Assembly: GCF_009711975.1 (NCBI RefSeq)
Contig: NZ_VIKW01000012.1
Span: 59,320 to 123,319, forward strand
Direction: 5' to 3'
Source: Anabaena sp. UHCC 0204
GTDB taxonomy: Bacteria > Cyanobacteriota > Cyanobacteriia > Cyanobacteriales > Nostocaceae
Length of the DNA stretch: 64,000 nt
Every line of letters starts with the position of its first letter. Within the stretch, counting starts at the first letter, position 1. Below, one piece after another: positions 34,915 to 44,090 of the stretch. Position numbers and translations under genes: made by a program. The notes under the pieces are model-generated. The model had not been told where the DNA came from, ran no database searches, and worked only from the letters and a program-made list of their open reading frames with translations.

Positions 34915-34944
34915 ACTCTCTCTGCGACTCTGCGACTCTGCGTG
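34915..34944. repeat. Dispersed CTCTGCGACTCTGCG repeat
   Basis: CTCTCTGCGACTCTGCGACT followed by CTGCGTGC, immediately after the permease stop codon and before the lipoprotein ribosome site. Inverse orientation of the repeat at 31764-31782. Confidence 0.65.
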
Positions 34945-34977
34945 CAAAAAAAAATTATCAAATTAGGAATTAAAACC

Positions 34978-35439
34978 ATGAAATCAATTAAATTCACCTT
35001 AGTTACTTTAGGAAGTATAGGAATATTATTTCTAGGTGCTTGTAACAATAGCGAACCAGCAGCTACAAACACCCCAGAAGCAACAGCAAAAACCGAAACT
35101 GTAGCTAAAACAGACCATACCAAACCCAGTAAAGGAGGTCAAGTTGTCGAAGTTGGTAAATATCATTTAGAATTTGTAACTGAACCGGAAAATAAAGGTA
35201 CACACTTAGATTTTTATCTTCTCTCTGGAGATAAACATGAAATAATTCCTAACGCAAAAGTAACAGCACAAGTTAAAACACCAAAAGGAGAACAAAAAAC
35301 CCTCAATTTCACCTATGATCAAGAAGGTAAACACTACGCAGCAGATTTACCAGAATCAGCCGCAGGTGAATATCAGGTAGTTGTACTTTCTGATATTAAT
35401 GGTGAAAAAGTCAATGGTAGATTTTCATTCAACCGCTAA
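34978..35439 (+). CDS. Lipoprotein of the metal efflux operon
   Basis: A 153-residue lipoprotein from ATG 34978; upstream in-frame codons back to 34882 overlap the permease gene and a repeat and are rejected. Signal peptide with lipobox LGAC (Cys22), a Thr/Ala/Lys-rich linker, then a beta-rich domain (KGGQVVEVGKYHLEFVTEPE, YLLSGDKHEIIPNAKVTAQV). The fold resembles small periplasmic domains found next to copper systems, and the His/Lys-rich strand may bind metal. Third gene of the operon; exact role unknown. Confidence 0.85.
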   Translation: MKSIKFTLVTLGSIGILFLGACNNSEPAATNTPEATAKTETVAKTDHTKPSKGGQVVEVGKYHLEFVTEPENKGTHLDFYLLSGDKHEIIPNAKVTAQVKTPKGEQKTLNFTYDQEGKHYAADLPESAAGEYQVVVLSDINGEKVNGRFSFNR

Positions 35440-35463
35440 TTTTAATCAAGGAAATATATCAAA

Positions 35464-36357
35464 ATGAAACGTATTTTGACAGGAATTTTCATAGCTACAA
35501 CATTATTAGTATCTTCTGGTTGTTCATCTACAGTTAAATCTGGTGAAACACCAGTTTCTAATAATGAAACTACTCCCAAAACCGAAAAACCAGAAACAAA
35601 ACCTATGGGTGATCATCAAGGACACTCTATGGAGCATTCACAACATGATCAAAAACCAAAAACAGTTACCAATGCTAAATTAACTACTCCTAAAACCTTA
35701 ACTTCTAATCAACCAATTGACTTAGTTATTGATATTCAGGATGAAGCGGGAAAACCAGTCAGTAAATTTGACATTTTCCAAGAAAAACTAATGCACTTAA
35801 TAGTTGTTAGTGATGACTTAGAACATTTCGACCATATTCACCCAGACTATAAAGAAAATGGTAAATTTGCAGTCAGCGCCAACTTTCCCCAACCAGGAGA
35901 ATATACACTTTTCAGTGATTATAAACCCGCTGGACAAGCAGAGACTTTATCATTAACAAAAATCTCTATTCCTGGTTCAGTTCCCCTTCCTAAAAGTTTA
36001 TCTAAATATGAAAAAACTAAAACAATTTCCGATACTAAAGTCAGTTTTAAACCATCTACAGAAAAAATCAAAGCAGGTGAAGATGTAACTTTTACTTTTG
36101 ACTTAAAAGACAACAAAAACCAACCCATTAAAGACCTACAACCGTATTTAGGAGAAAAAGCTCATTTAGTAGTGATAAAAAGTTCATCTCCTCTCACAAC
36201 AGCCGATTATATCCACGCTCACGCGCTCAAAAATACAACGGATGGAAAAATTGAATTTCACACAAAATTACCCCAGTCAGGAACTTATAAAATGTGGATG
36301 CAATTTAACCGCAATGGTAAAATCAAAACCGCAGATTTTTGGGTAAACGCAGATTAA
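35464..36357 (+). CDS. His-rich lipoprotein of the metal efflux operon
   Basis: A 297-residue lipoprotein. Lipobox SSGC with Cys20, then a linker with a His/Met cluster (GDHQGHSMEHSQHDQ, about residues 49-63) that looks like a metal-binding site. Two immunoglobulin-like beta domains follow; the first contains LMHLIVVSDDLEHFDHIHPDY, with several His residues, and the second KAHLVVIKSSSPLTTADYIHAHAL. The paired His motifs suggest copper binding in the periplasm. It has a ribosome site AAGGAA and ends the operon before a hairpin terminator. Confidence 0.87.
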   Translation: MKRILTGIFIATTLLVSSGCSSTVKSGETPVSNNETTPKTEKPETKPMGDHQGHSMEHSQHDQKPKTVTNAKLTTPKTLTSNQPIDLVIDIQDEAGKPVSKFDIFQEKLMHLIVVSDDLEHFDHIHPDYKENGKFAVSANFPQPGEYTLFSDYKPAGQAETLSLTKISIPGSVPLPKSLSKYEKTKTISDTKVSFKPSTEKIKAGEDVTFTFDLKDNKNQPIKDLQPYLGEKAHLVVIKSSSPLTTADYIHAHALKNTTDGKIEFHTKLPQSGTYKMWMQFNRNGKIKTADFWVNAD

Positions 36358-36371
36358 TTATTTTTAATAAT

Positions 36372-36406
36372 GTTGGGTTTCCTTGCGTCAACCCAACCTA
36401 CTTTTT
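36372..36406 (+). terminator. Terminator of the metal operon
   Basis: GTTGGGTT and AACCCAAC form an 8-bp stem with a 10-base loop, followed by CTACTTTTTAAA. It begins 15 bases after the last stop codon. The same GTTGGGTT...AACCCAAC unit is a known dispersed cyanobacterial repeat, so it may have been recruited. Confidence 0.65.
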
Positions 36407-36430
36407 AAATTTATTATCACCCATGAAAAT

Positions 36431-37477
36431 CTAATAACTATTACTTATTTTTATGGGTTTTCCACCTTGATTTAAAGATGCTGTTAAAGCAGCAAGAATT
36501 TCTACTAACTCTCTACCTACCCAACCGGAGGAAATCAATGAAGGAGTATTATTAATCACAGAATTGACAAAGCGATCGCACACTTTTTTTAATGGTTCTG
36601 CTTTTTCTAATTCTAATATTTCCTGTTTTTGATTAATAGGAATAAATAATTTTCCCTGTTGCTCAAATTCACCACAAATCAAAGTCAAAGGAGATGATGA
36701 GGACATTTCATCAAAAATCAAAGTCCCTTTACTACCCACTACTCCTAATCTTCTTTGTTTATCAGGATTTAGCCAACACAGATGAATATAGGCTTGAAAA
36801 TTATCTGGATATGTCAATGTTATCCAAACTAAATCAGCTAAACCGGGAGTTGGATGTATTAATTCCTGCTCTTCTCCCTGTAACCATACTGTACCTGTAG
36901 CTTGTACTTGTATAGGTAATTTACCCAACCAGGTATTAAAAATGGCAAGGTCATGAATTGCTAAATCCCAAAGAGCATCAACATCTTGACGAACGGGTCC
37001 CAAATGGGTACGGGTAGCGTAACCATAGCGTAATTCACCTAATTTACCCGTTTCAATTATACTTTGACCTTTTTCGACTGCGGGGTGAAACAAGTAAGTA
37101 TGGTCAACCATCAGTATCAATTGCTGATGCTCTGCTAAATGGCAAAGTTCTCGACATTCTTCGGAGTCAAGAGTTAAGGGTTTTTCTGCTAAAACATGAT
37201 AACCATCTTGGAGAGCTTCTTTAATCAAGCCATAGTGAGTTATGGCAGGTGTAGCAATTACTACCGCTGTTAGTTCAGGAAGTTGTTTGACAGCTTGCCA
37301 ATCAGTGGTTAATAATACATTTTCATCTAAATTAAATTGCTGTTTAACAGCAGCTAATCTTTCTGGATGATGATCTAATACAGCAATTACACTTACAGAG
37401 GGATGTGCTAAAAAGTTGCGTAGCAAATGCACTCCCCAACGTCCTACCCCAATAATCGCAATTTTAATATTTGTCAT
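36431..37477 (-). CDS. Gfo/Idh/MocA-family oxidoreductase
   Basis: A 348-residue NAD(P)-dependent sugar oxidoreductase. The Rossmann start IKIAIIGVGRWGVHLLRNFL has the GxGxxG-type motif (GVGRWG); the family AEKPLTLDSEEC block (catalytic Lys of EKP) lies near residue 99, and VDHTYLFHPAVEKGQSII and DLAIHDLAIFNTWLG (catalytic His region) follow. It is likely to act on a nucleotide- or free sugar, perhaps for surface polysaccharide, but substrates are not predictable. Single gene, convergent with the metal operon. Confidence 0.92.
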   Translation of the reverse strand: MTNIKIAIIGVGRWGVHLLRNFLAHPSVSVIAVLDHHPERLAAVKQQFNLDENVLLTTDWQAVKQLPELTAVVIATPAITHYGLIKEALQDGYHVLAEKPLTLDSEECRELCHLAEHQQLILMVDHTYLFHPAVEKGQSIIETGKLGELRYGYATRTHLGPVRQDVDALWDLAIHDLAIFNTWLGKLPIQVQATGTVWLQGEEQELIHPTPGLADLVWITLTYPDNFQAYIHLCWLNPDKQRRLGVVGSKGTLIFDEMSSSSPLTLICGEFEQQGKLFIPINQKQEILELEKAEPLKKVCDRFVNSVINNTPSLISSGWVGRELVEILAALTASLNQGGKPIKISNSY

Positions 37478-37555
37478 TTGTTAGTTGTCATTTGTTTAGT
37501 TAGTCAGTGGAGATAGGAGTGCGGGAATGTTGTAGACGCAAACTTTTTGAATTGC

Positions 37556-38278
37556 TTACTCATCTGTCACCTGGGCGCTAATTACTAAATAAGCTTCTTT
37601 AGCAGCAGCTTGTTCAGCCGCTTTAATAGAGCGTCCTTTACCTTGTCCTAACATTTTTTCATGTAACCAAACTTCAGCAAAAAAGCGTTCATGAGTGCGG
37701 TGAGGTTGACTTGCTTCCAACACTCGATATTCTGGGAGAACTTTGAATTGGGCTTGAGTCCATTCTTGCAAAGCCGCTTTATAGTTGAGTCTAGCAGGAT
37801 CGAGACGAATCTCTGTGGTTAGTTGTTGGAAATGAGAATCCAACCAAGGACGAATCAGATTGAGATTTTGAGTGCTAAGATAAAGCGCCCCTAAAACTGC
37901 TTCAAAAGAATCTGCTAATCGTGACTCTTGGCCAACATGATCAGCCGTAGCACTACCAGCAACCAATAAGTATAATTCTAAACCATATTCTCTCGCTAAT
38001 TGGGCAAGAATGCGATCGCTCACCAAAACTGAACGAATAGCCGCAAAATCACCGACTGAACAATCAGGATAATGTTCCCATAATACCACGGCCGCCACCA
38101 GGCGTACCACTGCATCGCCCACAAACTCTAGCTGTTCATAATTGGCAGTATCAGAAACAGTAGGATGAGTTAGCGCCAAATCCAATAATTGCCACTTTAT
38201 CGGTGCATTTAGTGACAAACCTAACTTTTGGACTAAACTTTCAAGCTGCCGTTGACGGCGGGGATAAACGCTGGACAT
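37556..38278 (-). CDS. rnc: Ribonuclease III
   Basis: A double-strand-specific RNase of 240 residues. The catalytic signature NYEQLEFVGDAVVRLV and the second acidic motif DSFEAVLGALYLS are intact. A dsRNA-binding domain closes the protein (NYKAALQEWTQAQFKVLPEY, ending KAAEQAAAKEAYLVI). It processes rRNA and mRNA duplexes. Cyanobacteria often carry more than one RNase III; which paralogue this is cannot be told here. It stands alone with a repeat-containing gap on each side. Confidence 0.93.
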   Translation of the reverse strand: MSSVYPRRQRQLESLVQKLGLSLNAPIKWQLLDLALTHPTVSDTANYEQLEFVGDAVVRLVAAVVLWEHYPDCSVGDFAAIRSVLVSDRILAQLAREYGLELYLLVAGSATADHVGQESRLADSFEAVLGALYLSTQNLNLIRPWLDSHFQQLTTEIRLDPARLNYKAALQEWTQAQFKVLPEYRVLEASQPHRTHERFFAEVWLHEKMLGQGKGRSIKAAEQAAAKEAYLVISAQVTDE

Positions 38279-38381
38279 TCAATAAAGTGTGAAAATAAGG
38301 ATTCATAACTCTTAACTTAGCATTAAATTATAATGTATAAATACAAATACTTGATAAAAATCATAATACAGATAAATTTTC

Positions 38382-38410
38382 GTAGGGGTTTAGCATTGCT
38401 AAACCCCTAC
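38382..38410. repeat. Perfect inverted repeat between rnc and the type IIG gene
   Basis: GTAGGGGTTTAGC with loop ATT and GCTAAACCCCTAC: a perfect 13-bp stem. It is a common cyanobacterial repeat hairpin and lies just after the stop of the restriction gene on the minus strand, so it may end that transcript; no T-run follows. Confidence 0.6.
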
Positions 38411-38427
38411 CTAATTGATATTAATAA

Positions 38428-41175
38428 TTAATTGCTTTTTTTCACTCTTTTCTTTTTCTCTGGTTTGAGTAAGGGAGCATTCAAGGCTTCATATAAATTA
38501 AACAAAAACTCAATTCTATTCAATTCATTTACAAATGGTTGTGGACGATAACATAAATCTACAGCTTTATCTAATATTTGATGGGCTTTTACCAAGTCTG
38601 GTGGCATAGTTAGAGGATCATACAAGTCTGCTAAACTACTATCTGGATATTTTTCTCTTATTTCTAAAACTGCTTGCGCGGCTGTTTCTACTTTCTGTTT
38701 TTGTTTATCATTGACGTTTTCAGGAAATGGATAATTATTATAAACTATGTCTTTGGAATAACGATAATCACTTTTTAATCTTCCACATACATACTTCATC
38801 CATGTCATGTGCATTTCTGAAGTAAGAATAGCAAATAAGTAGAGAGTAGCGTTAGGAATTAAAAAACAGAGATTGCTAGTAATAATTTCTGAAGACATAA
38901 AACCTATAGGAATATATTTCCTTTTTTCAGAAGATGCACTTGGCACAAGTAAATAATCTGTATTAGGTTGTGCTATCTGACAAAATATAGTAGGTGTAGT
39001 TGCAAATTTCCGAGTAGAGGCAGCTTTACTTTCTAACCGGAACTTTTTAACTTTATCTACTCGTTTTAATACCTCTGGTAAAGCTTTGAGTTCCTTTGGA
39101 GAAATATCAACAAGCCAAAGACAATACCGACTATATCCATTAATAAACTCTTTTGCTCCTGTATAGGGTCTAATCCATTTCTCAGCTTGAGGTTCTATTT
39201 TAATAAATTCTTCCTTTTCAGTTTCAGTAAATATGAAATTACCCCCATCTCTTGGCATACTTCCAAACCGCATTAAGGGAATATTAGAAATGGGAAAACT
39301 TTTATTAGTAATAATTGTGTCACTTCCATCTACCAAATATGGATTGATATTTTTAGCTTTTATTGTCAGTGGTTCACTCTGAATATCCTCATAATCAAAA
39401 ATATATTTTTCAGTAATATCGAAGTTAGCAAAACCAATAATCACACAATGTACAGCAGCATTTCCTTTAGCTTCATTACTCCATTTAAAAGTACGATGGG
39501 CAAAATGAATTTTTATCTTATATTTATTGAAGAGGATATTCCAAAGTATAGAAACTTGCTCACCTTGTGAGATAGAATTTGTGGAAACGAAACCTACTGT
39601 AATTTTGTTATTTTGGATGATTTTTGCTGCTTTGAGATACCAAGCACAAACATAATCTAAAACACCTGTTCCTTTTTCTCCATAAAAAACATGATCAATA
39701 TCATTTCTTTGTTGATCATTCATAATCATTGCACCAACAAATGGCGGATTACCTAAAATGAAGTTTAATTTTTCTTTCTCTACAACTGTTTCCCAATCAA
39801 TTATTAAGGAATTACCATGAACAATTTTCGCAGATTTTGTTAATGGCAATCTGACAAAATATTGTCCAAATTCATGACTAATCTTAATATTCATTTGATG
39901 GTCAATTAACCACATTGCCACCTCAGCCACACGCACCGCAAATTCATCATATTCAATACCAGCAAACTGATCGACATCAACTTGAATAAAAATTCTCACA
40001 TCAATAAAACCCTCTTCTTTCTTATACAATTCACGCAAAACTTTAATTTCTAAATCTCGCAATTCTCGATAAGTGATAATCAGGAAATTACCGCAACCAC
40101 AAGCAGGATCAAGAAAATGTAAATTAGCTAGTTTTTGATGTAATTCTTGAAGTTTGCTCCGACTACCTTTGACCTTTTCAAACTCTAAATATAAATCATC
40201 TAAAAATAGAGGTTTAATTAATTTTTGAATATTCTTTTCAGACGTATAATGTGCGCCAAGATTACGCCGTTCCTTGGGATTCATTACCGCTTGAAACATT
40301 GAACCAAAAATAGCAGGTGAAATTTTACCCCAATCTAAAGCACAAGCTTTTAAAAACATTTCGCGCATTTGGCTATCAAAAGCAGCAGGTTGTAAAATCT
40401 CCTCAAATAGCTTGCCATTTACATAGGGAAACTGCGCTAAATTAATATCTAAATTTTTTAATCTTTTTTCAGTTGGTGTATTTAATACATGAAAAATGGA
40501 AGCAATGTGCATCGCTAAATCACTACCATCGGATTTAGTATGTAAATCAATATATTCCCAAAAAATACCTTTATCAAAAATGCCTGTATCATCAGCAAAT
40601 AAACAAAAAAGTAACCGCACTAAATAAACTTCTAAATCATGACCTTTATAACCGACTGCTTCTAATAAATCGTGCAGCTTACCCATTAATTCAGCCGCTT
40701 CAAGATTTACAGGATCTTCGTCTTTGTAAGTACGCTTTTCATATCCAGCAATAAAATCGAATAAATGTACATGATTAACAAAATCTTTAAGTTCAAACTC
40801 TGAAGTAATATTAGTATCTAAATCGTAAATTCTAAACTTTTGAAAATCTGAAACTAAAATATATTTTGGTAATTCATGTTCTTTTAATCCCGGAAAATAG
40901 TCTTTAGCCTGTTGCATGGCTTTATCTAAACTTTTGCCCCTGGATTTATGCTCTACTAAAATTACCCCTTTCCAAAGTAGATCAATAAAACCCTGTTTAT
41001 TATCAGCTTTTTTCACGGACTTTTCAAATGTGGCAACCCGTCGCCGAGAAATACCAAATACATTAAAAAAGCCATCCTAAAATGACTTTGCTTCGGCATC
41101 TTCTGAAGTTTCATGTTCCCATTCTTGAGAAAATGCGATCGCTCGACTTTTGATTTCGTTCCAACTTAAGGGCAT
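38428..41175 (-). pseudogene. Type IIG restriction-methylation gene with in-frame TAG near its 5' end
   Basis: Full reading frame from ATG 41175 would be 915 codons: MPLSWNEIKSRAIAFSQEWE..., then codon 33 is TAG (41077-41079), then ...DGFFNVFGISRRRVATF continues in the same frame to the stop at 38428. Relatives I remember read AKSFWDAFFNVFG there, so TGG to TAG is the simplest change. Downstream all is intact: nuclease D...E-H-K in GFIDLLWKGVILVEHKS, methylase motif I DPACGCGNF and motif IV NPPF, then a target-recognition region and FVNELNRIEFLFNLYEALN. Re-initiation at 41016 would give 862 residues. It may be inactive, read through, or a base-call error. Confidence 0.8.
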
Positions 41176-41190
41176 AGTAATAGTATATTT

Positions 41191-43146
41191 TTACTTATTT
41201 GATGGTTTTTTAGAAATATTTTTCATTCTATTCAAGAAATTAATATCATTTTCAATAAAAAATTTCTCGTTAGGATTTTCCGCATTTTCTAACGCCAAAT
41301 TCAAATCTCTTTCTGCTTCTTCCAACAATTGTCGGCACATTTCCCATGCTCTTGCCTTTGTTTTTGGATTGCTATTACGATCTCTACCTGCATCTATACA
41401 TTTTTTTGCCATATCCATCTTAGCCGTTGCCCGCTTTTCTAATAGTGTAGAATTATGAGCAAGATTAGGATATTTTAAAATAGATTCACCTACAAATTTT
41501 ATCACATCTTCTGGTTCGCCTATCTTTTTAAGATTGACAACAGCTTTGGCAATTTGACCTTCTTCTATTTTACCAGACATGGCAACAGATAAGGCTCTAT
41601 TTGCTAGGCTTTGATATTTAATATTGTCTTTATCACCAGCAAGTATTTCCGCAATATTGATCAGTGTGTTGGGATTAACTAAGTAAAAATCTAATTTCTT
41701 TGTTTCCAGAAAATTATAAAGTTCATTGGGAAGTTTTAATTTAGCAATAACCTCACAATACAAATCTAGTGATCTAAAATTGTACAAATCTTTGTCTAAG
41801 AGTGTTAAAACTTGAGTGTTAGCTTCTTGATATTTTTGTAAAATAACTTTGTCTTGAATTTCTTGTAATTCTCTAATAATTTGATGTCTTGGGTGTGCAG
41901 GAAGAATACAAGTCAGACTTTCAGGTTCAATTTCAAAGATTGGTTCGGGACATCCTTCTTCTTTCATTGTCCGAATAATAGTTGGAATACCCTGACCTTC
42001 TGATTGAGCTAATTGCAGTTTATTAAATAAGTAAGCAAAACTCTGATTTCTCCATTTAGGACTTGCTTTTCCTTGCAAAAATTTCTCTTTATTAACTCCC
42101 CAATGTAAAGTTCCTGGAGATTTAACTTCTATTCTATCTGCAAATACTGTAATTCTAATTGGTTCAGGTACTTCATAATCACGGTGAACAATAGCATTAA
42201 TTACAGCTTCTTGCAAAGCACGCATGGGATACTTAACCTGATTTGGTTTGCTACTTGTTTTATCAAATGCAGTATAGGCTTGAGTATTTAATAGTTCTAT
42301 GGATCTTTTAGCTTGCTCAACTATTGTTCCAGTTAAAATATAACGTTCTGCTGTTTGTTCACTACGATCTGTTCCTTTATATATTGATAGGATAGTATAT
42401 GCTTCGGGAAACTTGGATGTAATACTTGTTTTTTTCCCAAACATCAATAAAGTAAAGTTTCTGGGGCGTAATATACCATCTAAATCTGTCCGCACAAACA
42501 GAGGAGAAACCAGTTCCGCTATTTGTTCTCGATCTGAAAAGTAATCTTCTAATGATTTTTCAGGAAAAAGCAACCCCATTTCCTGCATACTATCTCTAAA
42601 GTTGAGTACATCAATATCAGCTTCTGTAGCATTATTATTTGTCCGTTTATCAAAATATTCTATTTGTTGTTTTTCTGTTAATAATTGCCTCAAAATACCA
42701 TTTCTGGCTTCTTTAGTTTCTCGACCGATACGAACATAATATTTAGAAATTTCTCCGTCTCTGTATACATGAGCATCACGACTCCGTAAAACTAAAAATA
42801 CTAAAATTCTGGTGCTGTTATTTTCTGGGTTTTCGATTTCACAAACTTTAGGTGCTATGGCAGGATCAACATAATCCTGACAATATCTAGTTACCTTACC
42901 TTCGATTTCTTTTAATTTGTTGGCACTCAGACCTGTATATTGAATTTTCGGAAAACCATGCTCGTCTTTTATCTCTTTTGCTCCACAAATAACATATCCC
43001 CCACCAACATTGGAAATGTCGTTGGCAAATGCAGAAATAGTTTTTACTATTCCTTGAGCAATCTTAATATCATCTCCATTCTCTTTCCATTCTACTTGTT
43101 CGCTTTCTCTACGGGCAAGCTCTTTTAAATCTATGTTGCAGTCCAT
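41191..43146 (-). CDS. AlbA-domain ATP-binding protein with helical C-terminal extension
   Basis: A 651-residue soluble protein. The N-terminal AlbA_2/Schlafen-like domain (ESEQVEWKENGDDIKIAQGI, then NVGGGYVICGAKE) reaches about residue 130. A wHTH/linker part follows, then a GHKL-like ATPase region (LQEAVINAIVHRDYEVPEPI, VFADRIEVKSPG, and GQGIPTIIRTMKE). Residues ~420-651 are all helical, TPR-like, unusual for this family which normally ends with a winged helix. The gene stops 15 bp before the ATG of the type IIG gene, so the two form an operon. A role in defence or its regulation is inferred. Confidence 0.82.
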   Translation of the reverse strand: MDCNIDLKELARRESEQVEWKENGDDIKIAQGIVKTISAFANDISNVGGGYVICGAKEIKDEHGFPKIQYTGLSANKLKEIEGKVTRYCQDYVDPAIAPKVCEIENPENNSTRILVFLVLRSRDAHVYRDGEISKYYVRIGRETKEARNGILRQLLTEKQQIEYFDKRTNNNATEADIDVLNFRDSMQEMGLLFPEKSLEDYFSDREQIAELVSPLFVRTDLDGILRPRNFTLLMFGKKTSITSKFPEAYTILSIYKGTDRSEQTAERYILTGTIVEQAKRSIELLNTQAYTAFDKTSSKPNQVKYPMRALQEAVINAIVHRDYEVPEPIRITVFADRIEVKSPGTLHWGVNKEKFLQGKASPKWRNQSFAYLFNKLQLAQSEGQGIPTIIRTMKEEGCPEPIFEIEPESLTCILPAHPRHQIIRELQEIQDKVILQKYQEANTQVLTLLDKDLYNFRSLDLYCEVIAKLKLPNELYNFLETKKLDFYLVNPNTLINIAEILAGDKDNIKYQSLANRALSVAMSGKIEEGQIAKAVVNLKKIGEPEDVIKFVGESILKYPNLAHNSTLLEKRATAKMDMAKKCIDAGRDRNSNPKTKARAWEMCRQLLEEAERDLNLALENAENPNEKFFIENDINFLNRMKNISKKPSNK

Positions 43147-43331
43147 AAAGTAAAAATTCGATTTATTGTTTATTATTTACTTACTTCCCATTATATAGAA
43201 CTCCTATTTGATTTTTAATAGCTTGCGTGGCGTAGCTATATAAACTCAGTAAATAGGTGAACGGAAAAAACTAAAATATGTAACGAAAAGCAAAATCTCC
43301 CAAAACCTCTTCCCTGTTCCCTACCTTTACT
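43147..43331. other. Spacer with a small palindromic repeat
   Basis: AT-rich upstream DNA of the AlbA gene. It contains the palindromic repeat ATAGCTTGCGTGGCGTAGCT (43218-43237), related to the one nested in the element at 30134-30154. No other feature seen. Confidence 0.5.
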
Positions 43332-43371
43332 AAAAAACGAACTATGGAAAATAAAAATCCATAATTCGTTT
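43332..43371 (-). terminator. Terminator of the RNase P RNA gene
   Basis: On the minus strand AACGAATTATGGA and TCCATAGTTCGTT pair around an AT-rich loop, followed by TTTTTTA. It begins within a few bases of the 3' end of the RNA. Confidence 0.75.
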
Positions 43372-43374
43372 CAG

Positions 43375-43743
43375 AAGAGAGTCGGTAGTAAGCCGGGTTC
43401 TGTTCTCTTGCGAGGGCAGTTATCTATCTGGGATGCTTGTTACCAAACACCTCTAGCGGCTCTTTTTCAGCGGAACTGGTAAAAGACCAACCGTAGTTCC
43501 TCCGGCCTTGCTTCCAACCGGGGTTTACCGAGCCAACGCCTCTCGACGCTGCTGGTGCGCTCTTACCGCACCTTTGCACCCTTACCAACCAATAAATTGA
43601 TTGGCGGTATCTTTCTGTGGCACTATCCTCACGATCGCTCGCACTGGACGTTATCCAGCAAGTTTGGTCTTTCGGAAGCCCGGACTTTCCTCAAACCAGT
43701 CTTAATGACTGATCTGCAACTGCCTACGCCTACTCCCTTCCTA
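43375..43743 (-). ncRNA. rnpB: RNase P RNA
   Basis: The catalytic RNA of RNase P, which trims tRNA 5' ends. Minus-strand landmarks: 5' end near AGGAAGGGAGTAGGCGTAGG, conserved GAGGAAAGTCCGGGC, GAGGATAGTGCCACAGAAA, AAACCCCGG, and the 3' end AGAACCCGGCTTACTACCGA. The P12 region carries CCAATCAATTTATTGG, an expanded stem typical of heterocystous cyanobacteria. Length about 369 nt; ends are by comparison and may be off by a few bases. A -10-like TGTAAACT lies just upstream (43750-43757). Plus-strand reading frames in this interval are not genes. Confidence 0.93.
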
Positions 43744-43875
43744 TTTCTAGTTTACAAGATTAGCCGGAAAGTTTAAAAGCCCCTGAGAAACAGGAACTAT
43801 AGTTCCGTCTTTCGTGCTACCCTTCGGGAACGCCAAGGGCGAACAGACAGGGGATGAAAAACGCCACGAGCGGTT

Positions 43876-44034
43876 TTAACCGCCTTCAATATTGTCTTTG
43901 TTCCCTTTGAGTTTCAAGCTGTCTACCCAGTCTTCAATCAGCGAGGTAATAGTTTTTTCTCTTTCTAGGGAGTACAAATACAGCTTGTGCTTTCTGCGTT
44001 CCGAGAGTCGGACTGATACTGTCTTATCTTTCAT
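43876..44034 (-). CDS. Ribbon-helix-helix protein divergent from tnpB
   Basis: A 52-residue basic protein from ATG 44034 (MKDKTVSVRLSERRKHKLYL, then YSLEREKTITSLIEDWVDSL), a typical RHH/CopG DNA-binding fold. The frame is open to 44091 but the extra residues would overlap the tnpB ribosome site. It is divergent from tnpB with only 56 bp between starts, over a region with the near-palindrome TATACAGTATG. It likely represses the shared promoter region; small RHH genes are known companions of cyanobacterial TnpB-only elements. Confidence 0.75.
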   Translation of the reverse strand: MKDKTVSVRLSERRKHKLYLYSLEREKTITSLIEDWVDSLKLKGNKDNIEGG

Positions 44035-44090
44035 AATGTATTGCGGCTGTTTATACAGTATGTTATCATAAGAGAAAGGAGAATAACACA

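Noticed and set aside
43555..43776. 73-codon plus-strand frame
   Set aside because: It is antisense to the RNase P RNA, whose conserved blocks explain the sequence.
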